Part shown: one piece after another, positions 32,441 through 45,494 of the stretch
How positions within the stretch are numbered: position 1 is the first letter of the stretch
How the letters are laid out: each line of letters begins with the position of its first letter
DNA from: Cycas panzhihuaensis
Lineage: Eukaryota; Cycadophyta
Assembly (NCBI GenBank): GCA_023213395.1
Contig: CM041465.1
Coordinates: forward strand, 83,893,741 to 83,957,740
Length of the DNA: 64,000 bases
Direction: 5' to 3'
Notes under the pieces: model-generated
Seen by the model: the letters and a program-made list of their open reading frames with translations, nothing else
Told to the model about the DNA's origin: nothing
The model's database searches: none
Program-made: the position numbers and the translations under genes

Positions 32441-34720
32441 CCATGTGCTCATGCCAAAGAGCTTCTGGTGACAATGTTGGATGGGTCAAGATGGAATTAA
32501 ATACAAATTCTTCATCGGTACAAGGGTACTTAAAGGCATCTTTGTTGGATGCCCTTTGGATAAGAAAGGATATAAGGTCTTTATACCTTCATAATAAAAA
32601 ATCATCGTTATTAGAGGTGTCGATTTTATAGAGATAGAGGATCAGTTGCTTAGACTGGACTCTAAAGTACGCTCACACCACTATAATAATGTTATCAAGT
32701 ATGATGTTCAGATTCCAAAATTTAGAGGGGAGGGGACAAACATGAATTACTCCAAATATCAGAAGCTAACAATAGAGCCTCAGAGGATATAAGTTATGAC
32801 TCTGAACTAATTAGTACATATCTAACACCATCCTTTGAAGATAGCAGAGTTGACAAAGGCAAAGCCATTATAGAAGAACCATCATCTCCACCTTCAATTG
32901 ACAAAGGAAAAATAATGGTAGAAGGGCCATCTTCCTTAGGTGCATCAACATCCTCCTCACATAATGATCATTTTAATGAACAAGATAAGAACTAAAAAGT
33001 TGAGGAAATAAGGACCTCATTCCCAACTCGAGGATCTCAAGAAGCATGCTAGCTCAATAAGGATATACGACTAGATGAGGTAGGTAAAAATGGCACTCAA
33101 AGTGCCCATAGAGCAAGGATGTAGGAATCATTATATACTGAACTTAAATTAATAGAACTACACCTTACTCTTAATGAAGAGCCTCTAATATACCAAGAAG
33201 CTGTAAAACATATAGTTTGGAAAAATGCCATGAACAAAGAGTACTAATCTCTTATCAAGAATAGTACATGGGAGCTCGTTGATCTACCACTTAGCAGAAA
33301 GGTAGTTTAAAATAAATGGATGTTTAAAAACAAATATAGATCAGATGGCATGCTTGAAAAATACAAGGTGAGGTTAGTAGCTAAAGGATTTATATAAAGG
33401 GAAGGCATAGAGTACGTTAAAGTCTTTGCACCTACAACCAAGTGGCCTATAATTAGAACTCTTGTGGCCTTGGCTTCTTAACAGGGTTGGAAAATCCACC
33501 AACTTAATATTAAGACTATGTTTCTTAATGGAGATCTTGAAGAAGAAATTTACATGGTTCATCCATAAGGATACGAGATCGAAGTTCAAAAGCATAAGGT
33601 TTGTAGGCTCAAAAAGTCCTTGTATAGCCTTAAACAAGCCCCTCAAGCTTAATTTGCCAAGTTGTCTAAAAGAACGAGGCAACTTGGATATGAGGTTTGT
33701 GACTACTAAGATATTAATGCAATATTATTCATCAAGTGCCATAAGGATAAAGTCACTTATCTCATAATCTTTATGGATAACATGCTAGTAATAGGTAATA
33801 GTGAATAGGCAATAATCCAGATAAAAAAGGATCTTGACAAAACATTCAAATTGTTTGACCTTTGCTTGATGAAATATTACTTTGGAATTAAAGTAACACA
33901 AAAGAATGAAAAAAAAAAATCTCTCTCAAGAAAAATACATCAATGATCTTCTAAATAGGTTTTAATTAGAAAATGTTCAACCAATGATTTTACTTATGGA
34001 CCCTAATACCAAACTCTCATCTGAAGGTAACACTAGGGAGGCAGACGCAACACTCTACAGGAAACTTGTAGGTTGTCCCATATACACTACCAATATAAAG
34101 CCAAATATTGCACACTCTATCGATATTCTTGCTTATTACATGATAAATCCTAGGTAGAATCATTGGTAGGCAATAGTGCGAGTGTTGCGATACCTTAAGA
34201 TGACCAGTAAATGTGGTCTGTTGTATGAACCTAATTCAGACTTCAAGCTTTCGGTATACACAGACTCAAACTTTGCAAGAGATAAAGATATAGGAAGATC
34301 TATGTCTAGGTATGTAATGTTTTTTGGAATATCATTAATATCATAGAGATCTAGAAGGTAGAAGATAGTTATAGATTCAAATGCTAAAGCTAAATACATT
34401 ACTACTTCTGAGACCAATAAGGAGGTGATATGGCTAAGAAAATTATTAGAAACATTGAATATCACCCAAACAAGTCCTACAAGTCTTCATGTGGATAATC
34501 AATCAACAATCTGCAATGCAAAAAAGCATGTAGTTTATGATCATACCAAAAACATAAGTACAAAAGTCTACAAGATTAGAGAACTTGTTCATGACGACGT
34601 AATTCAATTGGAATACTACCCTACATTAGATCAAGTGGCCGATATCTTCACCAAACTGCTGTAAAAGGTGAAGTTTGAATAATTATGAAGGAAGTTCACC
34701 CTTAGGGCCTCTATCTTTGA
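32440..34720 (+). pseudogene. Copia C2 integrase end, RT and RNase H
   Basis: Forward strand, 5' truncated. The integrase C-terminus reads GIFVGCPLDKKGYKVFIPS. RT: AMNKEY, STWELVDLPL, KYRSDGMLEKYKVRLVAKGF, EGIEYVKVFAP, MFLNGDLEEEIYMVHP, VCRLKKSLYSLKQAPQA. The catalytic box is FMDN at 33770-33781, so the second Asp of x-x-D-D is Asn. RNase H: YTDSNFARDKDIGRSMS, AKAKYITTSETNKEVIWLRK, HVDNQSTICNAKKHVVYDH and LDQVADIFTKLL (open from 34425 to 34664). Many stops upstream. It splits G3 between RNase H blocks, so it is younger than G3. Confidence 0.9.
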
Positions 34721-35182
34721 CTAATAAAAGAAGATGGCAATAGGATCACCATACTCTATTCTCTTCATGAAAACCCCTTGTGGGCACAGAAGAATAAGAG
34801 TAAGTCTCTGCTCTATCCTATTTATGAAAATTCCATGTGGGTATGGAAGGATAAAGGTTATACTAGTTTTAGAAAATTAGAACCTGTGAAAATCCAAAAG
34901 GGCATAGGGGATGACCAAATGATATATGGAGACTTAGAAGATTAAGCTATACATTTAAGCTACTTGGCTATCAGGTTACATCAAAGAGCCACCTTAGCCA
35001 TTTTGATTTATTAAAGGGGCTATAGATCTTAGAAAGTTCATGGGTTTTTATTTCCTATGAGGGTTTTCCTATAAAAGTGCTATTTAGAATTTTAATGTAA
35101 TAATAAGGCTCAAATGAAGACCTCACAGAGTAGATTCTCTCAAAATGACCTTCCACCATTAAGGGGGGACTAAAAGAGGTTA
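34721..35182 (+). other. Copia C2 3' untranslated region with polypurine tract
   Basis: No coding. AAGGGGGGACTAAAAGAGG at 35161-35179 is the likely polypurine tract. The rest includes two related segments with GAAAAYYCCWTGTGGG at about 34767 and 34828, as in other copia 3' regions. Confidence 0.6.
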
Positions 35183-35185
35183 ATG

Positions 35186-35510
35186 TATCAAGGTCATTTG
35201 TGTAGATTAATTATGTGACCTTAGGATATATTATTAACATTAATCTCTTAATGAAATGTACTTTATATAAATTTAGATATAATTTTGGGTTCATGTCATT
35301 AGGCATAAAAATCCTAACCGTAATGCTCACCCTCAATAATAAAAGGTGAAATCTCAAAGAGGGAGTCATTATTCATTCTCACCACCAAGCTTTCTCTCAT
35401 ATCTTATTTCATCTCTTTTTCATTCTCCATTGCCATTGTGTGCATGTGAGTGATTTATTCCCTAGATCCATCCTTTCTTCATAAATGGCCTAATGATCTA
35501 AAAGAAAAAA
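35186..35510 (+). repeat. Copia C2 3' LTR (probable)
   Basis: Begins TGTATCAAGGTCATT just after the purine tract. A TTTATATAAATTTAG box near 35262 is a plausible promoter. G3 RNase H coding resumes by 35517, which bounds the LTR. No second LTR is present because the 5' half of C2 is missing. Confidence 0.6.
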
Positions 35511-35516
35511 AAAAAT

Positions 35517-36850
35517 AGTTAGCCAATAAATAGTGTCTGAATTTCTAGAGAGCATATACCATGCCCAACCCTTCTTGTTCTATCACTGAATTATTTTTTT
35601 TAGCCTTTGTTAGTTTTTAACTTACAAAATAGATTAGTAGATTAATTTTATCATCTTTTCGCTGTGTCAATATACATCCAATAACAAACAAGAAGGCATC
35701 TATATATACGCAAAAGGTTTTATCCCAATCTGAAATTCTAAGGATTAGTGCTTAGGCTATCTTTCCTTTTAACAATTTAAATATCAACTATTGTTGTAGC
35801 TGCCATTGTCATTCAGTCATTTTTTTTAATAGGATTTCTAAGAGGTTAACTATCTAGGCATAATTTTTTATGAACTTTCGATAGTACCTTGTCATCCCTA
35901 AAAATCCTTTAACCTATCTTTATGTTTTTAGTATACTGCTATCTTATTTAAATTTCTAAGCAGTCCATTCTTTATCATCACATGACCTAGTAATGTCCCA
36001 AATGGCACCATGAAAGTGTATTTTACAAGATTCAAATATAAATTATTCTTTCTATAGGTTTTAAGCATCAAACATAAACAACTAAGATGCTCTTTTAATA
36101 AAGTAAACAATGTCCAATCATCCAGAAACGCCTTAATTTTTTTTCCTATCGTTTGTTTAAAGATATTGAGAATTACTCTCTATAACATTGCAAGGGTATT
36201 CGTTAATCTAAATAACATTACTCTAAATACATATGTACCCCATTTAATGATGAAGGTTATCTTTAATTAGTCTTCTGGTGTAATCTAGAGCTTATTATAC
36301 CTGTTGAATCTATTAGTAAATGAATACACATCATGTCCTACCACTTTTTTTATAATATCCTTCAAGAATGGAATTAAAAGTAAATCCTTTTTAGTAGCTT
36401 TGTTTAAGGCTTTGTAGTTGACACAAACTCTAGCCTTCCCATTTTTCTTTGGGACGAATATAATGAGACTTACCCATTCACTATTTTTAACTTTAAAAAT
36501 ATAATATACTTCCAATAACTTATCAAGCTTGATTTTAACTTTCTCCTTGTACTTTAGATTCATATGGAATGGCCTTTGCCTTATTGGTTTAGCTCCTATC
36601 AAATTGATTTTGTTCTCACCTAACTTTTGTGGAATGCCTTTCAAATCCTTACAAGACTAGGAAAACACATCTTTGTATTCTAAAAATAGTGAGGTAGTTT
36701 GTTGCACTATTCCCTCCTTCCAATAATCACCCAAGGTGATCATCTAAGGCTATTATTTTCTCCTAATGTTGATTTCCTTTATCTTTAATTTTTCTTCTTG
36801 TACTACTTTGCCATCTGGACTTAATGTATATATACAGGCATGATATCTAT
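35517..36850 (-). pseudogene. G3 reverse transcriptase and RNase H start
   Basis: Minus frame: EYKDVFS, CKDLKGIPQKLGENKINL, GAKPIRQRPFHMN, YKEKVKIKLDKLLEVYYIF, VSLIIFVPKKNGKARVCVNY, ALNKATKKDLLLIPFLKDII and HDVYSFTNRFNRYNKL. Then ITFIIKWGTYVFRVMLFRL, and the catalytic FLDDW at 36113-36127, both Asp kept. Next PFGTLLGHVMIKNGLL, then RNase H SVIEQEGLGMVYAL with FRHYLLANY after a frameshift. The FLDDWTLF form and the D-V-F-S-W-x-Y-K-D-L preamble recall OTA-type (Tat/Athila-like) rather than chromovirus RT; this lineage call is moderate. Confidence 0.87.
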
Positions 36851-37628
36851 GCTGTAGTCTCCATATTCTAATGTAAAATAATTGGGTATAATGATTTGTT
36901 ATTCCCATAAAATTCCCTCTTTAATTTCAATATGAAGACCATACTCTTCTTTTTCTAGAGTTCATTCCTTTAATTCTTATAAAATTCTTTGAATGTATTC
37001 ATTTGGACTATAATATGTGAAAGTCTGATAAAACTTTTCCACTATCACATCCCATTCTATCAATTTTATTCTTTTACAAGAATTGTACTAGATAGTGGAA
37101 ATCCCTTTGAATGTTACCCTCCAATATTGAGTCCAATATTTTTTTTGAATTTCTTGTGCTATCCATTTTTTAACACATCTTTGCACATGTAAATATGGAT
37201 CATCCCCATTCTAAAATTAGGGAACTTCATTCTTTTGAAATCTTATTAAAAAATTTTTACTCATTTCTTGCCAGGAATTAAAATTTTATGTATATGTGTC
37301 ATACCAAATCTAAGCTTATCCTATCAAAGAATAGGGAAATACAAGATACTAGAATGAGTACTGCTAGTTATTATTTATTATTTTAATACATTGTTGCAGA
37401 TGATTTTTTGCTTGTTCTGGGTCACCATTATATTTAGGTAGTTCACAAACTATAGAAGCAATTTTTTCTTATACATTCTTTTCTATTTGTAATGATTTTA
37501 GTTGTGTTTTTTCCTCGTCCTCTTCTTCTGAAGAATTTATACAACACTCTAAATAATAACATGGATTTGGTTTTATCTCTTCCTAGGCATTATATAGCTA
37601 TTTCAGCATATAGGATGCTAAAGGGCTA
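36851..37628 (-). pseudogene. G3 gag
   Basis: Minus frame, degraded: YLVFPYSLIG, WYDTYT, FNSWQEMSKNFLIRFQKNEV, GDDPYLHVQRCVKKWIAQEI, GISTIQYNS. The pattern F-P-x-S-L-x-G-x-A-x-x-W ... W-x-x-x-x-x-F-L-x-x-F matches plant gypsy gag, and PR-like sequence is barely discernible. Broken at 37633 by element C; a short matching remainder may lie at 40503-40580 (MHVKTPMDAIH). Confidence 0.6.
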
Positions 37629-37633
37629 TTTGG

Positions 37634-37933
37634 TGTTGGGTGTAATACCCAATTACATTAATCTTATGTAAACTCTCTCTATTTCTTATATTTTATATTA
37701 GAGTTGTGGGCCACCTAGAGATGTATGCCACCTCTAAGTCGACTAATAGGGTTCTCTCACTAGTGATAAGTATGTATTATAAGTATGTACTCTTCATTAT
37801 TTCTAATTGAGTTTTGGCCAATTCTCTACATATTATGTTTATTGTTATACATACTTCATTTCTTTTGTACTTTAGTGTTTATCATTCATTCACTATTAGG
37901 AGTTTATATAGTTTTTCATTTCTATTTCTAACA
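37634..37933 (+). repeat. Element C 5' LTR
   Basis: TGTTGGGTGTAATACCCAA opens with an inverted repeat (TTGGGT, ACCCAA) and ends TTTCTAACA. About 8 percent different from the 3' copy by eye. Confidence 0.9.
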
Positions 37934-37947
37934 TGGTATTAGAGCCC

Positions 37948-40192
37948 AAGGTCAATCCTTGAGAACATCATTGTAAACCCTAGTATATGTAATCCTTGTT
38001 TTTGAGCTTTTAAGCCTTGTAAATTTTGTTTTTGATGTGCATGCTTTATGAATTTATCAATTTGAAGATCATTTTAAGTTACATCTTATGCACATTTTGT
38101 TATAGGACTGTTATCAAAATTTGAGGGGCTATTTTGATATGGATGAGAGGCTATTTTCAAGCCCATTTTTGAAGTTTTTTTGAAACTATTTGAAGCCTGT
38201 TGAAGCTACTCAAGTGGATATCTTCCATGCATGTGGCATTATAATAATATTGCATGTAAGTGAAAGTCCACAATATTTCTTATGTAGGTTTTAATTACTA
38301 GATGACCATTTCCTTTGTATGTCAGTGGATAAGAATGTAATAGGAATCATTGACAGTAGTTGAGTGAGTCCTTCTCACTATTCAGAGGCTAGAAGTAACT
38401 TTATTTTGAAAGGCTTTGTAGATTTACAGGTGGATAAAGGTCATATAGTTTTTTTCTACTACTAATATATACTCTTATTGTGTTAAAAATATTCAAAAAT
38501 TTTGTATTTAAGGCCTTCAAATTTGGCCTATATTTCTATGTATAAAAAAAAATGGAGGGTGGCTTCCACAAAAAGGAAAAATCATGTAACATGTTGCATC
38601 TGGTATCCAAAATTAGTGGACGTTATATATGAAGCAAGCTGAAAATTATTATATTGAGGGTATTGCATTAGTGGCAACAGGGTGGTGTTATATAAATAAA
38701 TCTTCAAAAATGTATGATAAAGGCTACTGCTACTAGAGTGCAGTAGAGGAATACTCAAGATTCACTGGCAGCAACTTAAGAAGAACTATGTTGAAGTAGC
38801 ATATCGATGAATACAAGTTTATTATTTAACGATAAAAAAAAAACAACACTCACGAAGTGTTTTATAGTACAACACTTTTTGGAGCCTGCATAGTAGCCTG
38901 TTAGTGATTCTAAAGCTGAGGATATGCTTTTCCTCATCTAGAATTTCCAATGGTAGTGTTGTCCAGGTATCATAAGAGATACTTCATCTCCTCCATAGTT
39001 CAACTCAGTTTGAAGACAACTAAAAATTATTGCCACTATTACTCTTGAGTCAAACTCCTATTGCCTAATAATCCACTAATATATTTTCTCCAAAGCATAG
39101 TGCTCTCTAACTTGGAAGGCAAGTTTTTGTTGGTGCTGAGCCTACGTGTAGAGTTAAGATAAAGAATAAATAATGTTGCAGAAGGATGTATACATTATCC
39201 TTTCTGCCTCATCTAGAATTTCCAAACCTTTGGTGCTGGTGGCCACGGGAAGACCCGACACAACTTACCCCACTTTTAGATGGTCTTAACTTGTTAGCAC
39301 AAAACATAGAAGTTGGTGCCACTATTATTGTAGGACATGGAAGAGCATTGCCCATTCTTGCATAGATTAGAAGGAAAAATGGAGGGCAGTGGTAGAAAAT
39401 TCTATTTCGTATGGCACTAGTGAGGATTTTGAATGACAACAAATGAACCGATTCAACGATGGGCTAATGTATGAGGATAATGGGTAGCTTGATATTAATT
39501 TTTACTCCATCATGATTAATTTTAGTTTGAGCAAATTAGAGACTGATGATCCTTTGTAAGAGCGACTACATAGTATTACAAGACAAAGAGAAGAGTTACT
39601 ATGCATCAATGGCTACCCCTCACACTTATAGCTCTATATAGTAATTGTGACGTCGAAAAACACAACAATGGTGGTCGCCCTCATAAAATGGCATATAAAC
39701 CCTAATTAGGGTTAAAAGGATTTTAGACGTGAATTCATTCATAAAAGGGATTTATATTTCTTTTCAGTTTAAAAAATAGATTTAATTAAATTGGATAATA
39801 TTTGAAATCCAATTAGACCCCTTTATACTTCAACCCCCAGTAGTATGGAGGCATTATGTAACCTGTAATCAGCCGATGAAAGGGTCTAGTCCCCAATTTC
39901 ATCTTTCATGTGCCATGTGCCTTATATATATTTTTCTACTTGCACTCCCATATGAGCAAGCAGTGGGACCTTTTTCAGCGATTGTTGCCAGCTCCTGATT
40001 GACACATACATGAAGGGAGTTCCTACCCAACTGGTGGTTATAGTGGTTGAGGACTAATGTATTTTAGTAGATGGACTCCACTTCATATGGACATCGATAG
40101 TTTTTTAATCATGTGCAGTAGCATTTATGATCTAACGGACTTTTAAAGATTCAAGCTTATCATTTAATGTGATATTTATATAATTAAGTATT
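37948..40192 (+). other. Interior of element C
   Basis: No domain of gag, protease, integrase, RT or RNase H found in three forward frames; the reverse-strand frame at 39209-39442 is also unrecognisable. Composition resembles leader or captured noncoding DNA. The region near 38900-39350 contains two related segments around CATCTAGAATTTCCAA. Confidence 0.5.
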
Positions 40193-40203
40193 ATAGAGGG
40201 GAA

Positions 40204-40502
40204 TGTTGGGTGTAATACCCAATTATATTAACCTTAAGTAAACTCTCTCTATTTCTTGTATTTTATATTAGAGTTGTGGGCCACCTAGAGATGTGTGCCA
40301 CCTCTATGTCGACCAATGGGTTCTCTCACTAGTGGTGAGCATGTATTATAAATATGTATTCTTCATTATTTCTAATTGAGTTTTGGCTAATTCTCCAAAT
40401 ATTATATTTATTATTGTACATACTTCATCTTTTTTGTACTTCATTAGTTATCATTCACTCATCATTAGGAGTTTATATAGTTTTACATTTCTAATTCTAA
40501 CA
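40204..40502 (+). repeat. Element C 3' LTR
   Basis: 299 bp, TGTTGGG to TTCTAACA, directly after its polypurine tract. Confidence 0.9.
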
Positions 40503-43299
40503 GTGTATTGCATCCATTGGTGTTTTTACATGCATTTGTAACTTTCTTTTAACAACCAATAAAATTTTATCAACCAATAGTAAATCAACAAATTGAATAT
40601 ACTAACTCTAGGAACATGGCATACTATTTAGCCAAGACAAGTTAGTTTTAATAAGGTAATATAAATAGTGTGTTCTTATGCCTCTTGTCATATATAGCAA
40701 GCCAGATTTTCCACTAACAAACATATTTTATATATCAGTTAGATAACCTGAACAACTAAATTTAGTGTCAATTAATCAATATGATACTTCTTCTCCATGT
40801 CTTATAAACAAGTGGAAATTTTACTTAATCACCATAAACTCCAACAAACTTCCAACAATCAATGAGCCATTCATCAATTAAGTGGTACCATCAATCACCA
40901 TTCATTCATTCAAATAGGTGTTTAATAAACTAGGTGATTATTATATTTACTTAGTGTTGACCACTAATAACTAAATATGATAAGTTCTAAGGGGGGTTTT
41001 TATCATGTCTAGCATATTAAGATACCTATAATAAATTTTCACCAAATATATCCCACATCTTAAATTTTTCATTTGTTTTGAGACTTAAAACATCATTAAT
41101 AAACCTTAAATATATTTACTTATAAACCGAATTTTCTTTTTCTTTCATCAACAATCATCAATCTCATCATCATGTGATCAAGAGCCTTTAAAAGCATAAG
41201 AAAAATACCAAAACAGATCTCGAAAAGCTCATAAGATATAACTTTTATAAAGTCAAAACCATTTTTATCAACTTTACATATTAAAATATATAGCATCTAG
41301 TCTTTGAAATATGCCTTACAACCATGCATTTTGATCATCTTGAAATTCTCTTTTCAACACAACTAATGGTGTGAAAAATGAACACTCTAGTGAAAAATAA
41401 TGATTGAAAAGGCACTGGTATGTCATAAAACAATGAACGTTACTTCTAAAAATATGTTTATCCCCTTTTCAAGTGGGTCATTAGTCATATTATGATTTCA
41501 TATGATCATTTGTTGATTATTGGGGGACTAAGGTATACATTTAAAAATTTTATCAAATTTAATTAAATTCAATTTTGCAATTATAAAAAAAAAATTAATA
41601 AAGTTTTATAAAATTTAATATCTACCTTTGAATCCGAATTTGAAATGATTATAAAAAATAATTTAATTTTTATTAACATTATAATTTTTTAATTAAAGGT
41701 AGAAAATATCATAGTTTCACATGCAACGAGCGACTGTACGACTAGATAAGTCAATCATTTGATCTATAAAATCTTTCTTATGTATGGTAAACTCTATGAT
41801 TAGCATACAATCATCATACGAGCATCTTTGTGGCTAGTCAATCTAGTATGGGTACAACTTGAACTCTATGAGCAGTGGTAAATCTTCACAGATGCAAAGA
41901 AAATATAATAAGCAATCTTTATATAGATCTTCTTCTATGGATGTAGGGTGATAGAGCAATGAGCTAGAGACTCGATAGAATTAAACAACTTTGATTCTAT
42001 AATTAGGCGATCATGTCAATCTATAGGATTAGGGATTTCAACAACATCTATGTATTCCATAATGGCTAGGCATAGTAAAGATTCAAGGTCACCATGTAGG
42101 ACACTATATAAAGATCATTCATGCTTAAAACCCTTACAAATTTATAATAGATGTGCAAAGCTTTACATGATATAGTGATGACTAGTTATCTTTGATGTGT
42201 ATGCTCAATGTATACATCTCTCAAGTGATGGATAGAAAATAAGGCTATATGATAACAAGTTTTCCTTTGCATCTTTACTTATTTATACTAAGTAAAAATA
42301 CTAAGATACACCATAAAAAATTATTGGGCCTCTTCTTGATTATTAGCTTTTAAATTTGAATGTAAAACTACTTCATCCTTCAATATTTAGTATTGGATAT
42401 CAATAGCTTGTAGGTTTTTATTTTTTTATTTTCTTTATATTTCTACCTATTATTTACCACTCCTTTGTAATCAACTCTTTTCTATAATAAAGGATCCTTC
42501 ATAGTCTTGCATCGATCCTTTTTCACTAAACATGTAAAATACTAATGATGTATTTTCATTATAACATATTAAATCACAAAAATCCATACAGAATTTTCTT
42601 ATTAAACCCTTAATAGATAAGCCATAATTATATCACTTGAGGTATGTCACCACAGATCCTTTTTCCAAACCCTCATTATCAAATTAAATTGCCCTTATTT
42701 ATGTTCTATATAAATGCCATCAAAATTTAATTTAGTGCCACAGACATTAAATCATCATATCCTTATTTTTGCCCCAATAAATATCATAATGAATTTTCAC
42801 CTATTCATATTTTATTATTAACATAAAATTATATCATTGCATCTATATAATTATACCTATCTATTCACTATTAAATATGTTACAAATCAATGGTATAGGT
42901 TTGTTGCCTAGCTCATATATTGATGGGATACTTACCTACTTTTCATGTATTTTGTTTCATCTCTTTAACACTTTCAAAACTCATCATTTTGATGTACATC
43001 TCTCAATAGTAAAAAATTGCTATAAGAATATCTTTAACTAGAAGAAAATCCATAAGCTAAAGTGGACAAAAAAAGTCCATAAATGAAAATTGGGTAAGAG
43101 AGATATCTTATCAATACTTATCTTTACTACTATAAGTTATGATTTAGTGAGGTGTCTAGTCTTACAAAATCTCAATCACTTTTATAGGTGGATGACTTGT
43201 ATCAATAAATATAATTAGCAATAGTTCTTCTTATTTTCATCATAATGATAGGCTAGTTTCAAACCTACATAACTTAAGAATATGTATGTATAACATGCT
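40503..43299. other. Unassigned AT-rich stretch
   Basis: A G3 gag remainder is possible at 40503-40580. The segment 40600-40740 (ATGCCTCTTGTCATATATAGC) is similar to 51080-51190, pointing to another dispersed repeat. Nothing else recognised; very AT-rich. Confidence 0.35.
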
Positions 43300-44118
43300 T
43301 AAAATAAATATCCACATTTATTTAATAAATCAATATACCCATCAATCTTACTGCTTTTAGTAAATGTATGTGGCTTTATCTCCTATATGTGGCTCCACTT
43401 CCTTCATCTTGCCCCATAATCTTAGTAATATATCACTAGCATAATAAACTTTTGGCTATTCAAAATACACCTCAAACTAGCTCCTATACCAGCTCAAACT
43501 GACTCTATAATTAGATTTATCACTAGCTTTGTATTGGCTTTCAAACTACTTCATGAAATCTTTCACAACATAGCTCTAATACCATGTAAAAATTTAGAAT
43601 TTTATTCTGATACCATATTAGAATGCACTTAATATACATAGTAGAAGCATATTAATTAAGTATAATTATTCAATCATATCATAAGTAATTCATACAATTC
43701 ATGTAATATAAGATCAACATATAAAGTAATAACATGAATCGTAAAATATAATTATAAGAATGTATATACTATAAGATAGACAATAGATTTATACATGAAA
43801 AACTTAGTGTGGGAAAAACCATAAGAGAAGGTCAAAGTTGGGAGCTCCTCTTTATGATATTAAATGAATTACATCTCCAAGTTAATCTTTCTTTATCAAT
43901 TATTTCTTAAGATCTTAAGTGGTGTATATACATATTTTTAGATATATCACCTCATGATAAATCTATAATATCTCTTGAGATTTTTTATCATCTAATACGA
44001 TGTTCACACGAATAATCATACATGTTATATCTATCAATACTTTTGGTAATTGAGATTTTGTGTGAATTTATAACCTTATATAAATATTACATATGTGAAA
44101 GTATCATATATTACAACA
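43300..44118 (-). repeat. Copia-type LTR remnant L2 with PBS and leader
   Basis: Plus strand GCTCTAATACCA at 43573-43584 is the reverse of TGGTATTAGAGC, a primer site, next to an LTR from TGTAAAAATTT (43585) to ATTACAACA (44118). It shares the ATAGATTTATACATG and GTGGGAAAAACCATA block with 8128-8170. The leader at 43375-43570 resembles 7680-7910. No coding follows, so the element is truncated. Confidence 0.6.
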
Positions 44119-44827
44119 CCTTCTACCTCATTCTTCATCCTTAAAATGACCTATGTAAGAAAATTCCCTTTTTTAAATTAATATGAGGATAATATTAAAT
44201 ATCCTTTTATAATTATTCTGTAGTAAAGATCCAAGGTCATCTTATAGGATACCTTCTACAAACTATTTCAAGAAAAAATCATTGCTTTTAAAAGTTTAAA
44301 ATAATTAGCCTTAAATATAAGAGACCTATTACTAACTATTTCAAAAAAATTATTGTTTGAGTTCTATTATGATATGTTTTTTTAAGAATAAATTAAGTCT
44401 TTTTCCTTTTGTCACCCTTATAAAACTCCACCCATTTAGGGTTGCCATTCAAAATTTATTTTACCCATTTAAGGTTACCATTCAATGCAAGAAATCTAAA
44501 AAAATTCTACTATGGTATACTTCTAATAAGTTGTGCTCTCCTTCAACCACACCTATGGCCATATTAGGAAGAAAATTCTTTCATGGATGTCCTACAATCC
44601 ATGCTTCACTCCTCTTCATAAAAAACTTAGGAAACACCTTCATATGGATGTCTCCATCTTTAGTGCATTGCATGTAAAAGATTAGGTTATCAAATCTTCG
44701 TAATTCTCTATTCACTTTTATCCACTTGTATTATAATTAATTTTTTAGTTTAATAATATCTATATTTTACTTTTTAATAAAAGAAAGTTGCCACTCAATC
44801 ATCAAATATATAATGATATGCCTTTAT
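44119..44827. other. Unassigned stretch
   Basis: AT-rich. The forward open frame at 44357-44677 shows no recognisable motif and is not called. Confidence 0.3.
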
Positions 44828-45494
44828 TATTAGATAATATGATAACAATGTTTCAGAGGTAAAAATTTTGACAGGTTAGCAACGCAGTTCCCCCCCCAAA
44901 CTTTCTAAGGGGATCCAAGGGGGCTGGGAGCCCCCCGTGGCTAGGGGGTATGGGGGGAGCCAAAACCCCCCCTTTCCCCCTCATACAAAAAGGGGGTTTA
45001 GGGGTAGTAGCCCCCAACCCAAAAAGCTAGTACTGTAAAACATACTAAATTGTAAAGAGAATCAAGATCGTTTATTCAAAATATCCCAAATTTGATGGTC
45101 GATATTTGTGCCATATATGACTCTCTCACATAGCTGATTTAGGGTGTTTTTTTCATTATATTGATTATATTTGATGTATTGGATACACTGTATTGAGAAG
45201 AGGTGGTTGGTTGTTAGTGTTGTATGCATTCTGGTATAGATTATATATATTTCTCCATTCTTGAATAATAAATATTGTTATCTTTCCTATGTGGATGTTT
45301 TCTTAGCACACTACTAGGGTTTTATCACATTTTATTTAGTGTATATATGATACTTTAGCTTTCTAATTTATTTATTGTATTATCTTTAGTTTAAGAACTT
45401 GCATGTTAAATTTCAGTTTCAATTCCTATAATTAGTTGCAAAATAGTTTAGATCTTGTGGTATTTTTAGTTATTAGGACCTAGTTTTCTCAACA
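44828..45494 (-). repeat. Solo LTR S, copy 2 (inverted)
   Basis: The reverse complement starts TGTTGAGAAAACTAGG and ends ATTATCTAATA, matching 10981-11560. Flanked by the perfect duplication TTTAT (44823-44827, 45495-45499). 667 bp; the extra length is largely a G/C-run block at 44889-45020. The terminal CA is mutated to TA. Confidence 0.87.

Larger units (their letters stand above)
37634..40502 (+). mobile_element. Non-autonomous LTR element C
   Basis: 2869 bp with 300- and 299-bp LTRs (37634-37933, 40204-40502), a perfect-position PBS TGGTATTAGAGCCC at 37934-37947 and polypurine tract ATAGAGGGGAA at 40193-40203. The 2.27-kb interior has no recognisable gag or pol. Flanking 5-mers (TTTGG, GTGTA) do not match, so the target duplication is lost or never formed. 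It sits in G3 gag. TGTTGGG start and PBS are copia-like. Confidence 0.85.

Noticed and set aside
33374-33767. Overlapping open frames on both strands
   Set aside because: Both are shadows of the copia C2 reverse transcriptase frame.
39209-39442. Minus-strand 77-codon frame in element C as a captured gene
   Set aside because: No recognisable motif, no support beyond being open.
44357-44677. 106-codon forward frame
   Set aside because: No motif, composition expected by chance in AT-rich DNA.
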